Shown piece by piece: positions 59,957 through 64,000 of a stretch of DNA of 64,000 nucleotides. The stretch is taken from contig JAEINQ010000019.1 in the NCBI GenBank assembly GCA_016342285.1, positions 1 to 64,000 on the forward strand, given 5' to 3'. The position numbers and the translations under genes were made by a program. Position 1 is the stretch's first letter. Every line of letters starts with the position of its first letter. The notes beneath the pieces are model-generated. The model made no database searches. It was not told the origin of the DNA and was given only the letters and a program-made list of their open reading frames with translations. This DNA is from Desulfobacterales bacterium. GTDB taxonomy: Bacteria; Desulfobacterota; Desulfobacteria; Desulfobacterales; JAEINQ01.

Positions 59957-60725
59957 GACCCAGGTCAACGGCGTCCCCGTGCTGCGGTTTTCCCATTTGA
60001 GCGCTGTCCCGGGGGTTTGCCATGGGATCTTTACCCGGCACGGCGGGGTGAGCCAGGGCCCCTTTCAAAGTTTGAATATGGCCTTCGGCGTCGGCGATCA
60101 GCCTGACGCCGTCCTTGAAAACCGCCGGATCCTTGCCGACTGCATGGGCGGTGCCGAGCCGGTCTTTTTAGACCAGGTTCACGGGACCCGTGTACGGCGC
60201 ATTGCATCGGATTCCCCGACCTCCGGCAGCGGCGTATCCCTGACCGGAGATGCCATGGTCACGGCTCGGGCCGGAACGGCCCTGACCATTCAGACGGCCG
60301 ACTGCCAGGCGATTCTGCTTTTTGATCCCCAGCGCCGGGTGGTGGCCAATGTGCATTCCGGGTGGCGGGGAAGCGTGGCAAACGTCATCGGACAAACCCT
60401 TGCCGCCATGACCGATGCATTTGGCTGCCGGCCAAAAGGGGTCCTGGCCGGCATCGGTCCGTCCCTGGGGCCCTGCTGCGCCGAGTTTCGCCATTACCGC
60501 CGGGAGATTCCGGAGCCTTTATGGGGGTACGGAGATAGCCGCCACCACTTCGATTTCTGGGCACTGAGCCGGGACCAACTCGTGGGGGCCGGGGTGGCCG
60601 AAGCCAACGTGGAAGCGGCCGGGATCTGCACACGATGCCGGACCGACCGGTTTTTCAGCTACCGGGCCGAAGGCGTGACCGGCCGGCTTGCCGCCGCCAT
60701 CGCACTGACGGACGGAGTTCGTTGA
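59949..60725 (+). CDS. pgeF: YfiH-family peptidoglycan editing factor / multicopper-like hydrolase
   Basis: 258 residues from the ATG at 59949 (AAGGAA upstream). Start region HGIFTRHGGVSQGPFQSLNMAFGVGD, metal-site residues in DQVHGTRV (His), TADCQAILLFD (Cys) and NVHSGWRGSVANVI (His), and CTRCRTDRFFSYRAEG near the end. The family (YfiH/PgeF) was long called polyphenol oxidase or laccase; the E. coli protein edits mis-made peptidoglycan precursors, and others act on nucleosides. Its stop codon directly precedes a GGTTCAAG repeat array. Confidence 0.9.
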   Translation: MIETQVNGVPVLRFSHLSAVPGVCHGIFTRHGGVSQGPFQSLNMAFGVGDQPDAVLENRRILADCMGGAEPVFLDQVHGTRVRRIASDSPTSGSGVSLTGDAMVTARAGTALTIQTADCQAILLFDPQRRVVANVHSGWRGSVANVIGQTLAAMTDAFGCRPKGVLAGIGPSLGPCCAEFRHYRREIPEPLWGYGDSRHHFDFWALSRDQLVGAGVAEANVEAAGICTRCRTDRFFSYRAEGVTGRLAAAIALTDGVR

Positions 60726-60726
60726 G

Positions 60727-61018
60727 AGGGTTCAAGGGGTCGAGGGTTCAAGGGTTCGAGGGTTCAAGGGTTCAAGGGTTCGAGGGTTCAAGGGTTCAAG
60801 GGTTCGAGGGTTCGAGGATTCGAGGGTTCGAGGGTTCGAGGATTCGAGGATTCGAGGGTTTGAGGAAGGGCGGTGTCAACCCATGGATTCCGGCCGGATC
60901 CTTTCCTGAAGCCCTGTCCGTTTTTGTTTTTGCCATGGAAACATCGTCCACTGGGCCAGGGTTCTTTGCCCCCTTGGCCCCTTGGCCCCTTGACCCCTGG
61001 AATCCTCGAACCCTTTTT
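60727..61018. repeat. Long opposed-arm GGTTCAAG/GGATTCGA array
   Basis: Left arm: about 17 degenerate 8-nt units (GGTTCAAG, GGTTCGAG, GGATTCGA) from 60728 to 60864, one base after the pgeF stop. Right arm: CCTTGGCC, CCTTGACC, and TCCTCGAACCC units (60970-61013), opposite strand. Between them lies a degenerate composite-repeat right end (CATCGTCCACTGGGCCAGGG then TTCTTT, 60944-60968). Open frames across it are repeat artefacts. Confidence 0.85.
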
Positions 61019-61091
61019 TATCCATGGGTTGTGCGAGGGGCCCAATGCCTTTTGGGTTCTTGAAGGCCCATACGGGAAAAGGAACAGACCT

Positions 61092-61922
61092 ATGACCGCC
61101 AGACGATTGCAGCAGGTGCGGGTGCCGGTACTTTGGAATCGCGAGACCGTACCAGGCATCTTTCACTTGGGTTTGGCCGTCGAAGACGCCTTTGATCGGG
61201 CCAGACCCGGACAGTTTGTCATGGTCCGTTTTTCCCAAGGCGTGGCGCCGCTGCTTCGGCGCCCGTTTTCCATCCACCGCCGCACGGATGACGGCGGGCG
61301 GGTCACCGGTATCGAGCTGCTTTACAAAGTGGTGGGGGAGGGGACGCGGGCCATGTCCCGTCTTGGGACAGGAGACCGGGTCGATGTCCTCGGCCCCCTG
61401 GGCAACGGCTTTACCGTGGGTGCCGGGGTTAAACGGGTCGCTTTGGCCGGCGGCGGCATCGGGGTAGCGCCGTTGGTCTTTCTTGCCGAAACCCTGGTGG
61501 CCGAAGGGTTCGATCCTTCGGCCATTGAGGCCTTTCTGGGTGCCGGAACCGAAGACGATCTGCTTTGCGCCGACCGGTTTGCCGCCATGGGCATGTCGGT
61601 GCACCTGACGACCGACGACGGCAGTGCCGGGCTGCAATGCCTGGTGACTCATCCCCTGGAAATGGTGCTCGCCCAGTCGCCGCCGGACCTGATTTGCGCC
61701 TGCGGCCCCATGGCCATGCTGGCCTGTGTGGCTGGTCTGGCGGAGAAGTTTAAGATAGACGCCCAGGTTTCCATCGAGGCATTGATGGCCTGCGGTCTGG
61801 GGGCATGCCTGGGATGCGCCGTTGCTCAATCGGCCAAGGGCGCCGGTTTTCTGCACGCCTGCCTTGACGGACCGGTGTTTGACGCACAACGCCTGGATCT
61901 TTCAGGGAGATTTTTGCGTTGA
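61092..61922 (+). CDS. pyrK: Dihydroorotate dehydrogenase electron-transfer subunit PyrK
   Basis: 276 residues from the ATG at 61092, with AAAGGAA upstream. FAD-binding LLRRPFSIHR (about 55-64), FAD/NAD loops GPLGNGF and LAGGGIGVAPLVFLAE, ACGPMAMLACVAGLAEK, and a C-terminal [2Fe-2S] cluster: C in MACGLGACLGCAV and HACLDGPVF. PyrK passes electrons from the PyrDB catalytic subunit to NAD. No pyrD is in the window after it, so the catalytic gene is elsewhere or another oxidoreductase partner is used. Proteins of this family also serve ferredoxin-NADP reductases. Confidence 0.88.
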   Translation: MTARRLQQVRVPVLWNRETVPGIFHLGLAVEDAFDRARPGQFVMVRFSQGVAPLLRRPFSIHRRTDDGGRVTGIELLYKVVGEGTRAMSRLGTGDRVDVLGPLGNGFTVGAGVKRVALAGGGIGVAPLVFLAETLVAEGFDPSAIEAFLGAGTEDDLLCADRFAAMGMSVHLTTDDGSAGLQCLVTHPLEMVLAQSPPDLICACGPMAMLACVAGLAEKFKIDAQVSIEALMACGLGACLGCAVAQSAKGAGFLHACLDGPVFDAQRLDLSGRFLR

Positions 61923-61966
61923 CTTGGCACGGGCCCTGTGGTAGATGCACTTACTCCAAATGGGGA

Positions 61967-61989
61967 CGATTTCACAATTCGTGAAATCG
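61967..61989. promoter_or_regulatory. 9-bp perfect inverted repeat before atpZ
   Basis: CGATTTCAC (61967-61975), loop AATTC, GTGAAATCG (61981-61989), 15 bases before the atpZ ATG. There is no T tract, so it is unlikely to be a terminator; a translation-controlling hairpin or an operator is possible. Confidence 0.5.
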
Positions 61990-62004
61990 GCCGAAGGCGT
62001 GTGA

Positions 62005-62226
62005 ATGAAACGGGAAACGCGGCGATACATTCAGGACCTGACCTATTTCAGCAGCTTGGGCCTACAGGTGTCGCTCTCCATCTTCATCGGTCTGGCCGTG
62101 GGGATTTGGCTTGATCGGAACGTTTTTCATACCACCCCTTGGCTGACCTTGGTGTTCCTGATGCTGGGAATCGCCGCAGGGTTCCGCAATATTGCCTTGG
62201 CCATCAAAAAGAGCAGCAGACTGTGA
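62005..62226 (+). CDS. AtpZ/AtpI-like small membrane protein
   Basis: 73 residues: a basic N-terminus (MKRETRRYIQDL), then helix 1 (about 18-36, LGLQVSLSIFIGLAVGIWLD) and helix 2 (about 44-64, PWLTLVFLMLGIAAGFRNI). The GxxLD and GxxxGxxN patterns are typical of AtpZ, which assists ATP synthase assembly or Mg2+/Ca2+ supply in some bacteria. First gene of the Fo operon. atpI starts 16 bases after its stop. Confidence 0.85.
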   Translation: MKRETRRYIQDLTYFSSLGLQVSLSIFIGLAVGIWLDRNVFHTTPWLTLVFLMLGIAAGFRNIALAIKKSSRL

Positions 62227-62242
62227 CGGACGGACCGACGAC

Positions 62243-62629
62243 GTGATCATCCAGCAACGCATACTGACATTTATCACCCGGGCCAACTGGATACTCTTTG
62301 CGGTGACCAGTCTTTTCGGCCTTGCGTTGACGTCTCCGGCCTTTGCCAACGGGATCATTTTCGGCGGGTTGATCGTGACCATCAATTTCCACCTGCTGGC
62401 CCGTACCCTGAAAAAGGCGTTGACGCCCCCCCACCTGTCATCACACAACGTGGTTCTGGCCAAATACTACATTCGGTTTGTCGCCAGCGGCGGCGTCATT
62501 TTTTTTCTGATATCCCGGCATTGGGTGGAACCGCTGGGTCTTTTTATCGGTCTTTCCGTGGTGGTTGCCAGCATCATGCTTGCCACCATGTGCGAATTCA
62601 AAAAACTCATCTTCAAGGAGGCCGTCTAA
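62243..62629 (+). CDS. atpI: ATP synthase subunit I (AtpI)
   Basis: 128 residues from GTG at 62243 (VIIQQRILTFITRANWILF). Four hydrophobic segments: about 14-32, 38-56, 78-96 and 98-118. Family knowledge: AtpI helps assemble the c-ring and lies just before atpB. The next start (GTG 62631) comes one base after the stop, and its AAGGAGG lies inside the end of this gene. The start is uncertain because no strong Shine-Dalgarno is visible. Confidence 0.82.
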   Translation: MIIQQRILTFITRANWILFAVTSLFGLALTSPAFANGIIFGGLIVTINFHLLARTLKKALTPPHLSSHNVVLAKYYIRFVASGGVIFFLISRHWVEPLGLFIGLSVVVASIMLATMCEFKKLIFKEAV

Positions 62630-62630
62630 G

Positions 62631-63320
62631 GTGGAACATCCCTATCTCTTCTTTGTCAAGCTGTTTGAGGCGATCGGACTTGGCCATTTCGCGCATACCT
62701 ACACCCACGTGGTCTATTCCTGGGTGGTCATGGCGATTCTGATCATTGTCGGCGCCGTTGCCGCCAAAGGCGTTTCCCTGATCCCCTCCAAGGGACAGAA
62801 TTTCTTCGAGTTGGTTATTTCCGGAATCGAGGAATTCATGGTGGACACCATCGGAGAAGAAGGTCGATGGCTCTTTCCATTGGCTGCCACCGTTTTTATC
62901 TATGTCTTTATCGGCAACCTCATCGGGCTGGTGCCGGGCTTTTTCCCGCCAACCGCCAACCTGAACACCACCGCCTCCTGTGCCCTGACCGTGGTGGTCT
63001 TCACCCATATCATCGGCATTAAATACCACGGCCTCGCCTACGTTAAACACTTCATGGGACCGGTCTGGTGGATGAGTCCCCTGATTTTTATCATCGAGAT
63101 CATCGGACACCTGGCCCGTATCCTCTCGCTCTCTTTCCGTCTTTTCGGGAATATGATGGGCCACGAGATCGTGCTGGCCATCCTCTTTGCCCTGGCCGGT
63201 GCCTTTTTTGCGCCGCTGCCGATCATGGCGCTGGGCATTTTCGTGTCCTTTGTGCAGGGGTTCGTCTTTTTTCTCCTGTCCATCATCTATTTCCAGGGGG
63301 CTTTGGAACACGCCCACTGA
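62631..63320 (+). CDS. atpB: ATP synthase Fo subunit a
   Basis: 229 residues from GTG at 62631, fixed by AAGGAGG nine bases upstream. About five to six membrane helices. The conserved helix EIIGHLARILSLSFRLFGNMMGHEIVLAILF carries the essential arginine (SFRLFGN). FIYVFIGNLIGLVPGFFPPTANLNTTASCAL and the last helix GIFVSFVQGFVFFLLSIIYFQGALE are standard. Subunit a forms the ion half-channels beside the c-ring. A 124-base gap with a 7-bp hairpin separates it from atpE. Confidence 0.95.
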   Translation: MEHPYLFFVKLFEAIGLGHFAHTYTHVVYSWVVMAILIIVGAVAAKGVSLIPSKGQNFFELVISGIEEFMVDTIGEEGRWLFPLAATVFIYVFIGNLIGLVPGFFPPTANLNTTASCALTVVVFTHIIGIKYHGLAYVKHFMGPVWWMSPLIFIIEIIGHLARILSLSFRLFGNMMGHEIVLAILFALAGAFFAPLPIMALGIFVSFVQGFVFFLLSIIYFQGALEHAH

Positions 63321-63334
63321 TTGGCGGTGCAAAA

Positions 63335-63362
63335 AGCCGGCCGACCTTTTAGTTTGCCGGCT
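63335..63362 (+). promoter_or_regulatory. Hairpin in the atpB-atpE gap
   Basis: AGCCGGC (63335-63341) pairs with GCCGGCT (63356-63362), 14-base loop, no long T tract after it. It could stabilise or process the mRNA so that subunit c is made in excess, as its ring stoichiometry demands; this role is inferred. Confidence 0.45.
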
Positions 63363-63444
63363 CTACAATGTGTGTCATGTTTCCTTGATGGGAAATTGGA
63401 AGAAGCAAACTAATATTAATCATTAAATGGGAGGTAGTGTTCGT

Positions 63445-63726
63445 ATGGAAGCTCAAGCCTTACAGTTCTTCATCGCGTGTGTGACTGCTGCCGGTTTCGG
63501 AATCGCCATCGCGGCTTTCGGTTGCGGTATCGCCCAGGGCCTCGGCCTGAAAGCCGCTGTCGAGGGGATCGCCAGAAACCCCGAGTCTTCCGGTAAGGTC
63601 ACCGTTACCCTGCTGATCGGCCTGGCCATGATCGAATCACTGTGTATTTATGCGCTGGTTATCGCGCTGATTCTGATCTACGCCACACCCATGGCCAAGA
63701 CCGTCACCGGTCTGCTCGGCGGCTGA
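63445..63726 (+). CDS. atpE: ATP synthase Fo subunit c
   Basis: 93 residues from the ATG at 63445, chosen because GGGAGG lies ten bases upstream; an ATG at 63427 lies before that Shine-Dalgarno. Two helices flank the polar loop ARNPESSGK (43-51). The ion-binding carboxylate is E64 in [10 protein letters not shown]31 in helix 1 lies 33 residues before E64 and S65 follows it, a Q...ES pattern resembling Na+-binding c-rings. Subunit c forms the rotor ring. No F1 genes follow within the window. Confidence 0.95.
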   Translation: MEAQALQFFIACVTAAGFGIAIAAFGCGIAQGLGLKAAVEGIARNPESSGKVTVTLLIGLAMIESLCIYALVIALILIYATPMAKTVTGLLGG

Positions 63727-63753
63727 TTTACAGCTCGGAACGAAGCATAAAAG

Positions 63754-63791
63754 ACAAGGCGGTGGATTTTCCCACCGCCTTGTTCTTTTTT
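63754..63791 (+). terminator. Rho-independent terminator after atpE
   Basis: 12-bp perfect stem ACAAGGCGGTGG (63754-63765) / CCACCGCCTTGT (63772-63783), 6-base loop, then TCTTTTTT. It ends the atpZ-I-B-E transcript, so this operon has no F1 genes. Confidence 0.92.
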
Positions 63792-64000
63792 GAGGCGCTT
63801 GAATTTTTGTGGCTCTTCGCTGTTTCATATGGGTAAAACGGTGGCCTCCCACACGAAATAGCGAGGAACCATTTTTGTTGTTCCGAGCCCGATACCCCAG
63901 GCAATCCCAGATCCAGGAAAAGACTGAAGTCTGAAGTCCGAAGACTGAAGGAAGTCAATCCGCAATTTCGTCAATTCGTCAATTCGCAATGCGGCAATCC
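63792..64000. other. Spacer with tandem-repeat arms at right window edge
   Basis: No gene is seen. A degenerate array GACTGAAGTCTGAAGTCCGA then AGACTGAAGG (63923-63953) is followed by GTCAATCC / TTCGTCAA units (63955-64000), the right-arm word of the 30058-30140 family. The array continues past the edge. Confidence 0.6.

Noticed and set aside
60727-60870. Possible CRISPR array
   Set aside because: Units are 8 nt and contiguous, without spacers of constant length, and no cas gene is near.
60635-61063. Open frame encoding repeated GFEGSRVQ units
   Set aside because: It is a frame through the GGTTCAAG array and the end of pgeF; there is no ribosome binding site and no conserved domain.

Overview
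The window is a GC-rich bacterial chromosome segment, most like a sulfate-reducing-type Desulfobacterota (former Deltaproteobacteria, Desulfobacterales-like). This placement is inference. It rests on the gene order bamA-skp-lpxD-fabZ-lpxA-lpxI-oxidoreductase-lpxB-msbA, on the block DUF4416-yicC-remA-like-gmk-rlmB, on a DHH/CBS/tRNA-nucleotidyltransferase fusion, and on atpZ-atpI-atpB-atpE standing apart from the F1 genes. There is no rRNA and one tRNA.

Positions 1-4320 are an accessory stretch, AT-richer at its left end. It holds an edge-truncated HEPN-like gene with an HTH-nucleotidyltransferase partner, a four-helix-bundle (IVP-type) protein, a hipBA-like pair with a perfect 13-bp operator-like inverted repeat, and a Phd/YefM antitoxin with a RelE/ParE toxin broken by one extra base in a homopolymer. 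It lies on the 3' side of a tRNA-Val(CAC) gene. Housekeeping genes follow on the minus strand: HU, scpB, scpA, trpS and the tRNA nucleotidyltransferase fusion. A short plus-strand pilC-pilS pair and lysS come next.

From 16.2 to 53.3 kb the window is mostly outer-membrane and LPS biogenesis. lolCE-lolD-bamA-skp make lipoprotein-export and OMP-assembly factors. lpxD-fabZ-lpxA-lpxI-(Gfo/Idh oxidoreductase)-lpxB-msbA cover early lipid A synthesis and flipping. A PAP2 phosphatase and an ArnT-like GT39 lie on the minus strand. lptF and lptG are separated by a minus-strand cassette for a nucleotide sugar and its transfer (HddA-like kinase, zinc-finger epimerase, methyltransferase, CgeB-like glycosyltransferase). 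Then waaA-lpxK-ELM1-like-GT4-GT9-GT4-O-antigen ligase-lpxL-GT39-GT2 complete core assembly and late acylation.

From 53.5 kb to the end lie a Trm112-like zinc protein, DUF4416, yicC, a DUF370/RemA-like regulator, gmk, rlmB, icd, comF, the heptose-1-phosphate adenylyltransferase (linked to LPS heptose), pgeF, pyrK and the Fo genes atpZ-I-B-E. The c subunit has residues resembling a Na+ site.

The most unusual layer is intergenic. One family of 200-280 bp composite repeats has hairpin terminal inverted repeats ending in GTAAAGAATCC/GGATTCTTTAC. Several other families are 8-9 nt degenerate tandem repeats laid out as two opposed arms, many of them abutting or supplying stop codons. One such palindrome (about 25.05-25.23 kb) holds two 13-bp hairpins whose 8-nt loops are complementary over 7 nt, a possible kissing-loop RNA.
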